A DNA stretch of 64,000 nucleotides from NCBI RefSeq assembly GCF_036320965.1, contig NC_092234.1:41725532-41789531 (forward strand), read 5' to 3'. Below are positions 10,253 to 21,770 of the stretch, one piece after another (position 1 is the stretch's first letter; each line of letters begins with the position of its first letter). The notes under the pieces were generated by a model, which worked only from the letters and a program-made list of their open reading frames with translations, made no database searches and was not told the origin of the DNA. Source of the stretch: Panulirus ornatus. Taxonomy: Eukaryota; Arthropoda; Malacostraca; Decapoda; Palinuridae. The position numbers and the translations under genes are program-made.

Positions 10253-10490
10253 TACTACGGTACGACCCTTTCAGCACGACGGTACGACCCTTCAGCACGA
10301 CGGTACGACCCTTCAGTACGACGGTACGACCCTTCGGAACGACGGTACGACCTTAAGGCGTGACTGGCCTGGACTTTGACCTGATCCTTAGGTCAGGTCA
10401 GAGGGTAGGCCATCATAACTAGGGGTCGTACCGTCGTGGTAAAGAGTCGTACCCACGGTGTTCAAGGGGTCGTACTGTCGTGCTCAATGA
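10253..10490. repeat. Fold-back repeat locus, GGTACGACCCTT family
   Basis: The left arm has five near-21-bp units (GACGGTACGACCCTTCAGC). A core GGCCTGGACTTTGACCTGA mirrors TCAGGTCA...AGGCC around CCTTAGG. The right arm carries the same unit in reverse (GGTCGTACCGTCGTG, GGTCGTACTGTCGTGCTC). The whole locus can form a nested hairpin. Confidence 0.85.
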
Positions 10491-11390
10491 AGTCAACACA
10501 GGCCGGAGTGTGTGGTGAATCCCTCCACCACACCACCACCACATCACCACCGTGCACAGTGACCGACCCACCAACCAGCCGACCCCAAGACTCCCCCTCA
10601 CCCTTGACCCAGGTCCCAAGCCAGCCCTCCTCTCTACCCCTATTTCACAACTTGTAAACACTTCTTATCATTCCCCAGGGAGTCCTAGGGCGGCCCCGGG
10701 TGCTGGTTCCTGCCCGGAGTGACCCTTAGCGGTGCTACGCGAGTGGCTCCGCTCACCTGGCATCACACTGTGTGTGTGTGTACGTTCGTATGTGGGGAGG
10801 CGAAGGTTCATCATAAATTCTCATCCAACTTCCCTTATCTTTATCTCAGTATCAAGGATCTTACTCCCACTAGAAGGTAATCATAATATCCATTAGAAAA
10901 TACAGTTACTTGGTACTACAACTGGATGCATCACATCACAAACTTGCAGTTGTGAAGTGTTCCAGCGGCTTCTCAAACGTGTTTTATGTCGAGATAGTCA
11001 ACATGGAGTTCCCTCCTCCTCCTCCTCCACCACACACACACACAGACAGTGGATACCCCACCTGGCGAGGCTCGTCATGCTGACTGGGTGCTCCGTGCCC
11101 CTCCTCCATCCCCCCACCCCACACCCCTAACTGAGGTGGCTGCTGACACAAGGTTACACAGGCTACAGGAAGGTGGCCTGCGGAGGTGCCCTGTGGCCCT
11201 CCCGTGCTGGGCAAGAGACCACCCAAAATATTCTGCAGGTCCCGCGGGCCACACTACGGGCCCCTCACCTCTCCTCAGCCCACGAGACCATGTCAGCTCA
11301 GCCCACGAGACCAAGGGAAACTACACATCATGAGCAGCAAGTCAGCATCGAACCCGGGAGACCATCAGCAGCAGGAGCCGGCTCATGCAA

Positions 11391-11394
<4 letters not shown>
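10491..11394. other. Intronic DNA, nothing recognised
   Basis: GC-rich unique sequence with a short CTCCTC/CACA stretch near 11010-11045. No exon or RNA gene is supported. Confidence 0.5.

Positions 11395-11468
<74 letters not shown>
11395..11468. repeat. (CT)n microsatellite
   Basis: Perfect CT run, first of four dinucleotide runs packed in 460 bp downstream of the second Ig1 exon. Confidence 0.97.
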
Positions 11469-11472
<4 letters not shown>

Positions 11473-11557
11473 TCCTTTCCTGACGAGTTCAGAGACACAT
11501 GACCATCCTTCAAGAGAGACGCCACCTGATGAGAGACTACACCAGCTGTGCGCGTCT

Positions 11558-11558
<1 letters not shown>

Positions 11559-11613
<55 letters not shown>
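11559..11613. repeat. (CA)n microsatellite
   Basis: Perfect CA run. It is followed 30 bp later by a GT run of similar length, so the two could pair as an inverted repeat. Confidence 0.97.
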
Positions 11614-11615
<2 letters not shown>

Positions 11616-11640
11616 CCCGTGACCCAGGTACGGTGTGAGG

Positions 11641-11642
<2 letters not shown>

Positions 11643-11696
<54 letters not shown>
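11643..11696. repeat. (GT)n microsatellite
   Basis: Perfect GT run complementary to the CA run at 11559-11613. In RNA the two could fold into a hairpin of about 50 bp. Confidence 0.97.
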
Positions 11697-11697
<1 letters not shown>

Positions 11698-11790
11698 AGC
11701 CAGCTGTCTCGCAGGTCGGCACTCCATCATAACATGAACCGGCTCTTCCACCCTCCGTCATACATCAGGGCCACACCTGGTGTCCTTACC

Positions 11791-11792
<2 letters not shown>

Positions 11793-11854
<62 letters not shown>
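11793..11854. repeat. (CT)n microsatellite next to the second Ig1 exon
   Basis: It reads as (AG)n on the Dscam strand, 45-106 nt after the donor of the exon at 11899-12037. Confidence 0.97.
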
Positions 11855-11856
<2 letters not shown>

Positions 11857-11898
11857 GACACCAGAGCGACCCGTCCTGGCCAGCAGGGGACACCTTAC

Positions 11899-12037
11899 CT
11901 GCCCTGACGTGTACATCCCTGGAGTGGACAGTGCCGTGGGGGTTGGTAGCGTGGCAGCGGTAGACCTGGGCGTGCACCTCCTGTCGGTAGTCTTCAGCGC
12001 GGAAGGGAGGGAAGATCAGGGTGCCGTTAGCAAGAAC
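11899..12037 (-). CDS. Dscam: Dscam exon, second half of Ig1
   Basis: This 139-nt exon encodes the C-terminal half of Ig1. It reads VLANGTLIFPPFRAEDYRQ, EVHAQVYRCHATNPHGTV and HSRDVHVRA plus one base. FPPFRAEDYRQEVHAQVY is nearly identical to Drosophila Dscam1, and the C of YRC is the F-strand cysteine that pairs with the one in the preceding exon. The acceptor is TTCTTCAACAG| and the donor is GGGCAG|GTAAGG. Entry is in phase 0; the exit leaves one G that combines with TG of any Ig2 variant exon to make Val. In Drosophila the whole of Ig1 is one exon, so a roughly 9.9-kb intron splits Ig1 here. CT, CA and GT microsatellites lie within 110-500 bp downstream on the minus strand. Confidence 0.95.
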
Positions 12038-12209
12038 CTGTTGAAGAACAGAAAACGGGGGATGTTACTAGCTTATATAACAGTAAGGATGAACAGGAAG
12101 GAACACCAACATGGCACTGTATTGTGATATGTAACACGAAGAAAATGCAGAGCAGTACAAGAGTTAAGCGATTATTCTGTTATAAATGAACTAAACAAAG
12201 TATAAGTTA

Positions 12210-12410
12210 TGTTAGGTTAGGCCAGATCAGGTCAGGTCAGGTCAGGTCAGGTCAGGTCAGGTTAGGTTAGGTTAGGTTAGGTTAGGTTGGGTTACGTTAA
12301 GTTGGACTATGAAGTTAGATGAGGTTTAGGTTAGGTTAGGCAGGATGAAGAGGTGAGGTGAGGTGAGGTGAGATTAGGTTAGGTTAGGCTAGAGGTGAGG
12401 AGAGGTTTAG
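12210..12410. repeat. Interstitial TTAGG/TCAGG repeat
   Basis: About eight TCAGG units, then six TTAGG units, and after a break further TTAGG and GTGAG units. TTAGG is the ancestral arthropod telomere repeat; the tract is degenerate and internal, inside the Ig1 intron. Confidence 0.85.
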
Positions 12411-12497
12411 ATTAAGTACGTAGAGGTAATATAAACATACTTCAGCACGATCCATGAACAGAATCATCCATGGAAAGACTCAGACTGATTAACCCAC

Positions 12498-12875
12498 AGA
12501 GTACGACCCTTGAACGTAAGGATACGACGCTTCTGTTACCATGTTCTACGTCTATATACATAGATTAGGACCTTATGATACTTGTTACCTTACCTCTGGG
12601 AATCACTCAGCCAGGTCTCCTGTTATCTGTCCTCCCTTGACCAATGAGCACGATGACCTGCCCTCCAAGATTACCCTTAAAGGTCAGGTCATAGACCAGG
12701 CCTTAAGACCTAAGGGTCTTATCGTTACGTTATAGGGTCGTACCGTCGTGTTCTTTGGTCGTAACATTGTGGAAATGGGCGGTATCGTCTTATTCTCTGG
12801 TCGTACCACTGTGCTAAAGGGTCGTATCGTCGTGTTCTCTGGTCGTACCGTTGTGTTGTTTGGTCGTACCAGTTG
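12498..12875. repeat. Fold-back repeat locus, GGTACGACCCTT family
   Basis: A diverged left arm (GTACGACCCTTGAACG) is followed by a core with AAAGGTCAGGTCA and ACCAGGCCTTAAG. The right arm has five reversed units (GGTCGTACCGTCGTGTTC and variants with TTTGGTCGTACC). Confidence 0.75.
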
Positions 12876-13904
12876 TGTGTAACGCCAGGACCACATTCCC
12901 CCCTCGTGTGTCCTATATAGACCCGCGGGCACCACACACAACACACAGAACATTCATCAACACCGACGTGTTCAACACATGTTCAACAACTCCTAATATA
13001 ACTGCGTCGTTCAGAGCCATCATTCCAAGCCCTCAGAGGTCAGACCATCGTCACAAAGGTTAAATGCTCGAAGCTTTCCAAAGGGCGACATGCACCATTT
13101 TCTGACGGAGATTTATATCATATAAAGTGAATGAGGAGTCTGCAAGTAGGCTGTAAAATGCGAGCCAGGCAAATGTTTATGATACAAGACGACGTAGGTT
13201 GTTCTCTGGCACGGGTGAACTCTGGCACGGGGGAACAAGACGTGATCACCAACAGCACTCGACGCCAGGCTAAACCAGCACCCCCTCCTCCTCCTCCTCC
13301 TCCTCCTCCTCCACCCCCACACTATGATCAACCGTGTTATCTGTGGCGACCAGGGAATGCATGCAGGCAGACACAGGGTCTCCAGGACATCATGGTGCGT
13401 CCTCATGCCACAACCAGCCTCATGGTTTTTCCTCTAATTTTTTTCGTGTGTTTTATATAACATTCTTAGTTGATGGTCTGCGTCCGATTATCCACTCTCC
13501 ACTACAGCAATTCCCATTTCTGAGTTCTCCTCTGGATCTACAATGCGATTCATACGTGACTTTTTCCTCCAACGAGAGTAAGGAAAGTGCCTCTGAAAAC
13601 ATTTCCTTGTCTTAAGTTTCCAGTTCAGCATTTCCAGTAGAAATAAGATGTGTGGCAGGAGTACATAATCAACACATACCGTCTGCCGGTGAAGCACTCA
13701 CGACAGTGTTTATCATATTACAGTTCATGCTGACGTAGTTGACGTCACGGGTTCTCTTGCAGGATCAGTAAGCAATACCCGGTTTAAGGCGTCCTCTCAG
13801 CTAAATCAATTCTCATTCATTTTCTCTCCACAATTTGTTAACATAAGGTCCCAGACTTAGGGGGGGATCGTTACGGGTCGGTTCCCACCCTGACCTGTGA
13901 CCCA

Positions 13905-13908
<4 letters not shown>
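12876..13908. other. Intronic DNA, nothing recognised
   Basis: Unique sequence with a short CCT-repeat (13280-13312) and one TGACGTCA palindrome at 13740-13747. Confidence 0.5.

Positions 13909-13983
<75 letters not shown>
13909..13983. repeat. (GA)n microsatellite
   Basis: Perfect GA run of about 74 bp. Confidence 0.97.
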
Positions 13984-13986
<3 letters not shown>

Positions 13987-15622
13987 TCTTTTTTCTCACG
14001 TTGTTTTTCTACACAATCATTCTACACTTCTCCTCCAGATGGTTGAGAAAAAATACATAATTCATCATCCTATTTCCTGTTGCTGTTGGCTTCACGTTTA
14101 TAACTGAGAAATATCCGTTGTATACACCATAGTCGCGTGTGTCGTGTTTATCGCTGGTCTGTGGCAGAGTGATGTCAACACCTTAACAACATTTGTACAA
14201 AAGTTTCTGCAAAACAACTGCATTACTTCATACAACTTTAAGTTTACAAACTGCAGTATCGCCACACAAACTTTTCCAAGTTCTTTTCAGGAACTTTTTT
14301 ACTTTGACGGCCAGAGTGAGGACATATCTCTGTCCCTCCCTCTGTTCCTCCCTGCCTCACGTCAACAACACCTCGAGCCATTCGAAAATTTTCCCCTGGT
14401 CACCTGACCCTGGCGCTCCACACAACAGGACACATCGTTCTAAACCTTTACAATCACTTGATATATTTCTATGAGATTCCACGTGATATATATCACAGTG
14501 TTGTAACCAGACCAACCCGACCGCGCGGGAGAACCGCGCACCTGCGCCGAATGTTGCGAATATTGAGCGCTTCTCTGCGCAGCGCACTTCCGCGGGTGTA
14601 GCCTCACATCAACCCCGACACGTGCCTGGAAGCGCTTGCTCAACCGCCACCTACAGCAAGCACTGCCTCCCTATGAGGTGACGGTGTGTGGTGATGAGGC
14701 AGCTGTCATATGCCTCCATGTGTGCTGCTCCCTAACACTGTCCTCTCTTCCTCACTTCCTCTCACTACCAGGTGCGCCAGTCCTCACACCACACACCTCT
14801 CGTGATCTACTCTCATTCCCACCTCACATAAGTCTGCAGTTTACTTCTCTACATACCTTAACACATTTGCACAATTCCTTCAACAGAAGTAACTTCCCCC
14901 ATCTCCTGCTCATACCCTTACCCCTATCCCTACAACATTCCCAAGCCGATCTTCCTCCCTCCCCTTCTAAAAGCTTAGCTTCACTCAGTGCCAGAACATT
15001 CGGGTTCCTCTGCCCAAACCTACTGCCTCCCTCTTCTTCCTCATGCGCGTTACACCTGTTGCTATTCATGACAACATGAAGAGATGGAGTTGTGATATGG
15101 AACGTCTGTGCATGTGACCCATCAGGAGTAGGGCCATGGAAGTGGCAAACACTGCCTCATCCTCAGCAAACAACTTGTGAAGGAGACTTGTAAACAATTT
15201 AAGTCCCTGGTTGTTGAAGTGTATGGAAGATGTTACATGGTTCACTGCTCGGTCAGGAGGGAAGGGGAGGTGGTGTGTCTGGTTCAGTGGTCGTGGTGGT
15301 GGGGTCCAGGTGAGGTGGTGGGACAGACTGGCCCCAGCAGGTGTGGTACTGACGGTGGACTTGTAGTGATGACGGTGTTGTGGTTGTGCTGGCAATGGTG
15401 GTGGGTGGGTAGTGTTGGTGGTGGAGGTGGTTGTGTTGGAGGACGGTCAACACCACCCCCGGACCAACATCCTCCATCAGGTCATAATGATCCACTAACA
15501 ATGGTCCTGGCTGGCTGGCTACTCCCTACGTGATTGCACACGACAGGAAAAAATGTGATCATGAAAAACCATAAAATGTGTCATGCATGACGGAGGGTCA
15601 CATTCCTTGGTGAATGCTTTCA

Positions 15623-15625
<3 letters not shown>
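13984..15625. other. Intronic DNA, nothing recognised
   Basis: Low-repeat sequence. Pyrimidine-rich at 14720-15060 and GT-rich at 15240-15450. No conserved coding block is seen. Confidence 0.5.

Positions 15626-15673
<48 letters not shown>
15626..15673. repeat. (CA)n microsatellite
   Basis: Perfect CA run of about 46 bp. Confidence 0.97.
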
Positions 15674-15675
<2 letters not shown>

Positions 15676-16208
15676 ATGTGTACAAATACATATACACATC
15701 GACATTCACGCTTCATAAAGCACTCGAGTTTCCTGCACATTTTATTTTCAATTTTACACCAACATATCCAGGTGAATATAAAGATATATTATATATAACT
15801 CAAAGCATATAAGAACAAAGTATTGTACATTACCAGCGTGTGGCTATGTGACGATAACCAGCAACACAAACTTAACACAACACAAGTAAACCTTCCATTA
15901 TTGTGGTCATGGGGGACGGGACGTTGGCATTTCATGATACGTTTTCTATTTTGAGCGGGAACCTCAGTAACCCTGGCGCCCAGACTGGGTCACTGGACTT
16001 CGTGTGGAAGATCATACTCCATCCAGATATGATAACAGTGTATATCACAGACTTACTATTATGAGATCTTACAACCGTCTTATGGTCGTGGTGCCCACTG
16101 CTCACAACCCTGGTTCTCTAAACCAGGACTCCAAACTTACCATTAATTAAACCCTCGGAACCTTTTTCAAAAAGTAAATTATTGGAACCTTGTCCAAAAG
16201 TTTCCAAT
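15674..16208. other. Intronic DNA, nothing recognised
   Basis: AT-rich, unique sequence before the 21-bp array. Confidence 0.5.
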
Positions 16209-17590
16209 ACAGAACCCCAGCAAACTCTCACGGAACCCCAGCAAACTCTCACGGAACCCTAGCAAGCTCTCACGGAACCCCAGCAAACTCTCACGGAACC
16301 CTAGCAAGCTCTCACGGAACCCCAGCAAGCTCTCACGGAACCCCAGCAAGCTCTCACGGAACCCTAGCAAGCTCTCACGGAACCCCAGCAAGCTCTCACG
16401 GAACCCCAGCAAGCTCTCACGGAACCCCAGCAAGCTCTCACGGAACCCCAGCAAACTCTCACGGAACCCTAGCAAGCTCTCACGGAACCCCAGCAAGCTC
16501 TCACGGAACCCCAGCAAGCTCTCACGGAACCCCAGCAAACTCTCACGGAACCCTAGCAAGCTCTCACGGAACCCCAGCAAGCTCTCACGGAACCCCAGCA
16601 AGCTCTCACGGAACCCTAGCAAACTCTCACGGAACCCTAGCAAGCTCTCACGGAACCCTAGCAAGCTCTCACGGAACCCCAGTAAGCTCTCACGGAACCC
16701 TAGCAAGCTCTCACGGAACCTCAGCAAGCTCTCACGGAACCCTAGCAAGCTCTCACGGAACCCCAGCAAGCTCTCACGGAACCCCAGCAAGCTCTCACGG
16801 AACCCTAGCAAGCTCTCACGGAACCTCAGCAAGCTCTCACGGAACCCCAGCAAACTCTCACGGAACCCCAGCAAGCTCTTACGGAACCCCAGCAAGCTCT
16901 CAAGGAACCCTAGCAAGCTCTCACGGAACCCCAGCAAGCTCTCACGGAACCCTAGCAAGCTCTCACGGAACCTCAGCAAGCTCTCACGGAACCCCAGTAA
17001 GCTCTCACGGAACCCTAGCAAGCTCTCACGGAACCTCAGCAAGCTCTCACGGAACCCCAGCAAACTCTCACGGAACCCTAGCAAGCTCTCACGGAACCTC
17101 AGCAAGCTCTCACGGAACCCCAGTAAGCTCTCACGGAACCCCAGCAAGCTCTCACGGAACCCCAGTAAGCTCTCACGGAACCCTAGCAAACTCTCACGGA
17201 ACCCTAGCAAGCTCTCACGGAACCCCAGCGAGCTCTCACGGAACCCCAGCAAGCTCTCATGGAACCCCAGTAAGCTCTCACGGAACCCCAGTAAGCTCTC
17301 ACGGAACCCTAGCAAGCTCTCACGGAACCCTAGCAAGCTCTCACGGAACCCTAGCAAGCTCTCACGGAACCCCAGTAAGCTCTCACGGAACCCCAGCAAG
17401 CTCTCAAGGAACCCCAGCGAGCTCTCACGGAACCCTAGCAAACTCTCACGGAACCCCAGCGAGCTCTCACGGAACCCCAGCAAGCTCTCACGGAACCCCA
17501 GCAAGGTCTCATGGAACCCTAGCAAGCTCTCACGGAACCCCAGCAAGGTCTCATGGAACCCCAGCAAGCTCTCATGGAACCCTGGGGTTC
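16209..17590. repeat. 21-bp minisatellite array, about 65 copies
   Basis: The unit has the core CCCCAGCAAGCTCTCACGG, with alternatives CCTAGC, CCTCAGC, CCCAGTAAG and AAACTC. Because 21 is a multiple of three and the unit lacks stops in some frames, long open frames exist on both strands (7-residue repeats LLGFRES and SHGTPAS). They carry no other coding evidence and are treated as artefacts. Confidence 0.95.
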
Positions 17591-17849
17591 TTCGGAACCC
17601 AGATTAGAAACCCGTGCTGCACACAGTCTGGGTCTTACTATGTCTCACCCTTGGGTACTCTGAGGTCGACCACCTCTCCAGATGTCTGGCATGGCAGAGT
17701 CTGGCTCCTGTGAAGTCCTGCCGTTACCCTTAATTAAACGGCTGCTGGAGTGAACGGCTGCAGGGTACGTCTGGATCCTTGACTTCCTGGCCTCCAGCGT
17801 GTCTTGCTCTCAGTGACGCCCAGTGTCTGGGTCCTTTATCTCCGACCCA

Positions 17850-18032
17850 CTGAGTACGATGGTCCGATCTACAAGCACAAAGGCTTGAAGCTCCAGTACG
17901 ACGGTGAGACCCTTGGGTATGAAGGCCTGACCTTTGACCTGATCCAATATCACGACATTACACCCAAGGGTCGTTACGTCGTCTTCGAGGGTCGCATCGT
18001 TGTGATTAAGGATCGTACAGTCGTGCTCTAGA
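17850..18032. repeat. Fold-back repeat locus, GGTACGACCCTT family
   Basis: The left arm (CAGTACGACGGTGAGACCCTT, split with variants) leads to a core GGCCTGACCTTTGACCTGA. The right arm has reversed units (AAGGGTCGTTACGTCGTC, GATCGTACAGTCGTGCTC). Confidence 0.7.
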
Positions 18033-18729
18033 TGTTAACTATATACATGACTCAGTGTCTTACGTCTTGTCTGTGTGACTGGCGAGGCGCGCATTGTATG
18101 TGTGGCTCCTGACCTGCTGGCTCCTTCCTAACCTCGTCATCTGGCTCTCCTCGAGATCCAGCTACCTGGCTGCCTGGCTCCCGGAGAGTCTGGCTAGTGA
18201 GCCGTGAGGCGTCCGGCTCCCTCCATACCTCCTGATCTGACTGCCTAGCTCCTGGCGTGGGTGGCGCCCCATCCGTGCCTTCCTCACTCGACCAATCGTC
18301 AGCCGATATCATGATATTCTCTGGATCTTCTGAGTGTATTCAACAACCCAGATATTCAACTCCAAAGTCAGAATTCCTCCAGTCACAACCGTTCCCTCAA
18401 CGTCAATCTTTCACGTCGTGTGGCGCTGTGGGTATCTTTACGTTCACGCTCCGAGAATCATGGTTTCGAATCCAAGTGACTCGTCGCTGACGCTGACAAT
18501 CCACAGCTGACTACAGCTAATGCAGAGATCTTCCCCTCCACAACCCAGAGTGAGGCGTCACCATCAGCTGGATGCTGTTAAGGTTCAACTCCAGGAGACA
18601 AGACGGAGGCAATTTCATGGTTGGTCACAGGTCACGATTCTTGGGAAACAAAGACGACGAGAAAAATGTGTTGTACATAAACCTCTGGCCAGGAGGCGAT
18701 GATGGTGTTCGTGAGTTACAAGGACTTTA

Positions 18730-18762
<33 letters not shown>

Positions 18763-20330
18763 TCCTCCTCCTCCTCCTGCTGCTGCTGGTGGTGAACACC
18801 GGTAACTGTAGAGGGAGCGGGGGGTGCGCTGTGAGTAACCTCTAGTGTGGAGTGGGTGGGTCGTGTGCTACAAAGACCAGATGTAACGTATCATCTGATA
18901 CGGCGGGACATCATCACAGCTACATGAGCTGGTCGGTTCTGTCGTGGGGGAGGGGAAGGCATCCTCCTCCTCCAGGCAAATGGTACTTGGGTTGGTTTTG
19001 ACTTCTGGCGTTACGAGCAAGAGGTAGTTCAGTCATTCAACTCCTGGCAGGTAGAGCGCATGTGGTATTCTGGTAGGTTAACCCTAGGATAGGAAAATGA
19101 CCCAAGTCACTGTAGCGGTGAACTCTTCCTGGCTAATGTCTTGTTACAGTATCACTGACCAGGGTTGACGTGGGAGGAGGGAGGAGGTAAGGTGAGAGCC
19201 GGTGGCTATGCTGGTGGGTTACCGAGGGTGGCGCCAGCAGGCTGTGGTGAGGGCGGCTGGCTTCCGACCCTGTGTAAGGAGCAGCTCAGGACCTGTCACC
19301 TTGTCTCGTCTTGGTCCAGCGGTAGATGAAGTGACAGAAGCCAGGAGGACCCAGGTCATGATGGCTGTAATACACCGGCGAACTGTCTGTCATTCTGGTG
19401 CTGGTGCCGCGGAGGATAGAGAAGGTGCGTCTTATGTCTGCGTGAAACGCCTCTTCTCGCAGACACTAACGAATGTAACTTACGTTCCTGGTCCATGACG
19501 GTCGTAACTTTACGTTAATAATGTCTACTGAGATTAAACCTTAGTCCAATATTCTTAGTTACATATCTACTGTTGTTTACTTGTCCTTTTTTACTGTAAA
19601 CATCAGTATAATTCCATCTATATATTCAAACCTTCATGAGAGCCTGGCTTAATGATAGTGAGTGGCTGGTGGTGATGATCCTGTGGCCAGGGTCTGCAAG
19701 GTAGCAAGACCTGGTCACAGTGACCAGGTGTACACAGTCATGTAGAGACAGGGAGTCCTGACCAGTGCCTGAGAGACAACATGAGGTCCCTTAATACTGG
19801 GTGGTGAGGAGACGCGCCCATTCGCTGATCAACACTGCATCAGTTCGAAGGGAGATATCCGTTATCAGTACACCCGGGGTCACGATACAGGCAACATCAA
19901 GTGTACTTCATCTCTCCTGATCCACAACCTTATCTCCTCCATCCACCCACCTCACTTGTTGGGTCATGCGTGATGCAGACGACCGGTGCCAGACGTATTG
20001 GTGCTGCTGGGTCGAAAGATAAACCCTCTTAACACGATGATACGACCCTTCGCTATGATCCTTGGCGGTCAAGTCAAACTACCCCATCATACCTGATAGT
20101 CGTACTGTCGTGCTCAAGGGGTTAAACTGGATCAAAATGGCGTAAAATGACGATATGTCCTGAGAGCCGAGTGTTCAGACGTGTTAAAGTATCGTAACCC
20201 GCCGGGTTCACACACCAACAACAACAGGTACACACCACACTCTCAACAACCCTCCAAGAAAAAAAAGACTTTCTAAATGTATTCTTGACAACAATATACA
20301 TCATCACTGTGCTGGGTATATCAGCCACTA
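18033..20330. other. Intronic DNA with little recognised
   Basis: A weak imperfect repeat of TGGCTCC-type units lies at 18090-18250 and a CTG/CTC trinucleotide tract at 18731-18787. The rest is unique; open frames near 19200-19500 have no recognisable domain. A fold-back locus at 20028-20127 is listed separately. Confidence 0.5.
20028..20127. repeat. Short fold-back repeat locus, GGTACGACCCTT family
   Basis: GATACGACCCTTCGCTATGAT, read with a diverged core, mirrors GATAGTCGTACTGTCGTG followed by CTCAAGGGGTTAA, the terminal form seen at 36.4-36.5 kb. Confidence 0.7.
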
Positions 20331-20357
20331 ATCTATCTATCTATCTATCTATCTATC

Positions 20358-20410
<53 letters not shown>
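20331..20410. repeat. (ATCT)n and (AT)n microsatellites
   Basis: An ATCT tetranucleotide run passes into a 50-bp AT run that abuts the truncated LINE coding sequence. Confidence 0.95.
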
Positions 20411-20413
<3 letters not shown>

Positions 20414-20755
20414 CTGGAAATGAGATGTTTGAGGACAATGTGTGGTGTGAGGTGGTTTGAGCGAGTAAGTAACGTAAGGGTAAGAGAGATGTGTGGAAAT
20501 AAAAAGAGCGTGGTTGAGAGAGCAGAAGAGGGTGTTTTGAAATGGTTTGGGCACATGGAGAGAATGAGTGAGGAGAGATTGACCAAGAGGATATATGTGT
20601 CGGAGGTGGAGGGAACGAGGAGAAGAGGGAGACCAAATTGGAGGTGGAAAGATGGAGTGAAAAAGATTTTGTGTGATCGGGGCCTGAACATGCAGGAGGG
20701 TGAAAGGAGGGCAAGAAATAGAGTGAATTGGAGTCATGTGGTATACAGGGGTTGA
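20411..20755 (+). pseudogene. LINE reverse-transcriptase ORF, C-terminal fragment
   Basis: The last 114 codons of a non-LTR retrotransposon polyprotein, truncated at its 5' side by an AT repeat. Visible motifs are LEMRCLRTMCGVRW, VVERAEEGVLKWFGHMERM, EERLTKRIYVSEVEG, RRRGRPNWRWKDGV and the final NRVNWSHVVYRG before TGA. The LKWFGHMERM, RGRP and RW order is typical of the region after the reverse-transcriptase domain in LINEs that are common in arthropods. No catalytic residues remain, so this is a dead fragment. A matching 3' tail follows. It lies in the Ig1 intron, antisense to Dscam. Confidence 0.85.
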
Positions 20756-20946
20756 CGTGCTGTCAGTGGATTGAAGCAAGGCATGTGAAGCGTCTGGGGT
20801 AAACCATGGAAAGCTGTGTAGGTATGTATATTTGCGTGTGTGGACGTGTGTATGTACATGTGTATGGGGGGGGGGGGCCATTTCTTTCGTCTGTTTCCTT
20901 GCGCTACCTCGCAAACGCGGGAGACAGCGACAAAGTATAAAAAAAA

Positions 20947-20963
<17 letters not shown>
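20411..20963 (+). mobile_element. 5'-truncated LINE copy with 3' tail
   Basis: Coding fragment plus about 185 bp of 3' untranslated sequence that includes TGAAGCGTCTGGGGTAAACC and GCGCTACCTCGCAAACGCGG, then AGACAGCGACAAAG. It ends in a run of about 24 A. AT repeats flank both ends. The same tail occurs at 40272-40458. Confidence 0.88.

Positions 20964-21010
<47 letters not shown>
20964..21010. repeat. (AT)n microsatellite after LINE poly(A)
   Basis: An AT run directly follows the A tail, as in the second copy near 40.46 kb. This suggests growth from the tail or a target preference. Confidence 0.95.
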
Positions 21011-21012
<2 letters not shown>

Positions 21013-21591
21013 TTCGTGGGTGACACTGGTGCAGGAGCCCCCCGGCCTGCTCTGTCACCTGGCCTCCCAGAACACGTACATAACGGATGACCAGCCAAAT
21101 ATAACCCTGGTTCATAAATATATGATCCACCTTCCAGCTCCACCTACCCAGAGTTTTCACACCTGCAGGTGAGGTAAGGGGCTTTGCAGTCAGGGATACA
21201 AGGGGTGGGTGCCTCTCCCTGGTACAGGTACAGACGGCAGACCTGCCTGTGTCATATCCCAGTGACCCTTGACAGGGAGAGTGAGGAACGAGGAGGAGGT
21301 GGAGGAGGAGGAAATAAGGGTAGTGAGGGGAAGTAGCAGAAGGGGGATAACTGGTGAAGGAGAAAGTGGAGTAAAAAGTTTGAATATAAGATAAAGAGGG
21401 AGAGAGAGATGCCAAGGAGATAAAGATGGAGAAGGTGGGTGAAGACGGGGACGAGAATAAAGATACGAGGAGGATGGAGAATACGAACGTAAAATGTTAA
21501 CAAGAAAAGTTACAGGGACGAGTGGGACAGAAGAAGGAGATTGTAGAGCAAAGAAAGAAGACAGAAAAGAAGGGAGACTGCTTACAAGCCG

Positions 21592-21594
<3 letters not shown>
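21011..21594. other. Intronic DNA, nothing recognised
   Basis: Purine-rich towards 21290-21590. No exon is recognised. Confidence 0.5.

Positions 21595-21685
<91 letters not shown>
21595..21685. repeat. (GA)n microsatellite downstream of the first Ig1 exon
   Basis: A 90-bp GA run that reads as (TC)n on the Dscam strand, about 260 nt after the exon's donor. Confidence 0.97.
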
Positions 21686-21687
<2 letters not shown>

Positions 21688-21770
21688 TAAATATATGAGA
21701 GGCAGGAGGAAGAGAAGTAAGCAGCAGGTGAGCCTCATGATGCTTCATAACTGGATGACTTTCCAGAGTT

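Noticed and set aside
16179..17713. Long open frames on both strands over the 21-bp array (about 460 and 500 codons)
   Set aside because: They follow entirely from a 21-bp repeat without stops. No domain, splice signal or non-repeat coding extension supports a gene.
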